DNA of 32,262 nt, from the NCBI GenBank assembly GCA_021734065.1, contig JAIPJQ010000016.1:1-32262 (forward strand), read 5' to 3'. Position numbers and translations under genes: made by a program. This DNA comes from Fidelibacterota bacterium (lineage in GTDB: Bacteria; Fidelibacterota; UBA8477). Below, piece by piece: positions 32,185-32,262 of the stretch. Numbering within the stretch: position 1 is the stretch's first letter; the number at the start of each line of letters is the position of its first letter. Below the pieces are notes generated by a model. It was not told where the DNA came from and did not search any database. It saw only the letters and a program-made list of their open reading frames with translations.

Positions 32185-32262
32185 GCGTAGTTTAGCTGTC
32201 TGATTTCTTCTTCTCCAACTTCTTTTCTTCGATATTCATTTCTCCTTTTGTGATGTTTCTAA
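32125..32262. mobile_element. End of an IS21-like insertion sequence (continues past the window)
   Basis: From TGTCAGCGGG at 32125 the sequence changes character and carries two direct copies of a 22-base unit (GGGCACTT...GGGCCAC, at 32132-32153 and 32157-32178, 25 bases apart). A TG terminus and repeated subterminal transposase-binding units are typical of IS21-family ends. A small frame on the minus strand ends at 32192. The element has interrupted the gene on its left; its other end lies outside the window, so the family call is tentative. Confidence 0.6.
32192..32262 (-). CDS. C-terminal fragment of an IS-encoded protein, possibly IstB
   Basis: Only the last 23 codons are in the window: a lysine- and glutamate-rich tail reading RNITKGEMNIEEKKLEKKK and ending in SDS. 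It enters from the right edge and stops 14 bases before the subterminal repeats, the place where the istB ATPase helper gene ends in IS21 elements. The identification rests on position and not on recognisable motifs. Confidence 0.35.
   Translation of the reverse strand, partial: RNITKGEMNIEEKKLEKKKSDS

Overview
The window (about 50% GC) reads as a chromosomal segment of a Gram-negative, diderm bacterium, most likely from the FCB superphylum (Calditrichota, Neomarinimicrobiota, KSB1 or Ignavibacteria-like). The evidence is an LpxH-type lipid A enzyme, a TonB-dependent receptor with an N-terminal carboxypeptidase-regulatory domain, a Big_5 'TGGPPDTTPP' lipoprotein, a very large peptidase/PD40/beta-barrel protein and an expanded family of FN3-plus-propeller lipoproteins. 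The exact phylum is inference.

Left part, bases 1-16650, almost entirely minus strand. tRNA-Asn(GTT) has its own promoter and terminator. It is followed by a HIT hydrolase and a divergent EF-G-like GTPase. A long co-oriented cluster then runs from a clear sigma70-type promoter at 16489-16517 leftwards: peptidase/PD40/barrel protein, MlaE permease, radA, tgt, sfsA, Big_5 lipoprotein, dapF, manC, a 100-residue unknown, and a membrane GAF/SpoIIE phosphatase. Several junctions overlap (ATGA) or are separated by 2-7 bases, so translational coupling is likely. The genes cover envelope building, peptidoglycan and sugar-nucleotide precursors, tRNA modification, DNA repair and signalling.

Centre, 16600-26220. 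A stand-alone bacterial microcompartment (BMC) shell gene has its own near-consensus promoter and a strong terminator. Divergent from it runs a plus-strand set: lpxH-like, HEAT-repeat lipoprotein, coiled-coil secreted protein. This set ends at two tandem hairpins that face the convergent TonB receptor. Then come a GNAT protein, a nitroreductase, a Nudix hydrolase, and a marR regulator divergent from a flavin-reductase-like gene.

Right part, 26220-32262. A pyrimidine-nucleoside phosphorylase is followed by 690 bases of repeat-rich non-coding DNA. Two tandem paralogous lipoprotein genes follow; they share about 645 bases (promoter, leader and N-terminal half) almost unchanged, while most of their C-terminal halves are unrelated in sequence apart from one conserved island. 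The window ends in a secreted hydrolase-like gene that is cut off by the end of an IS21-like element. This is the accessory part of the window.

The observations most worth following are the mosaic lipoprotein pair, the orphan but strongly driven BMC shell gene, and the EF-G-like protein with altered GTPase motifs.
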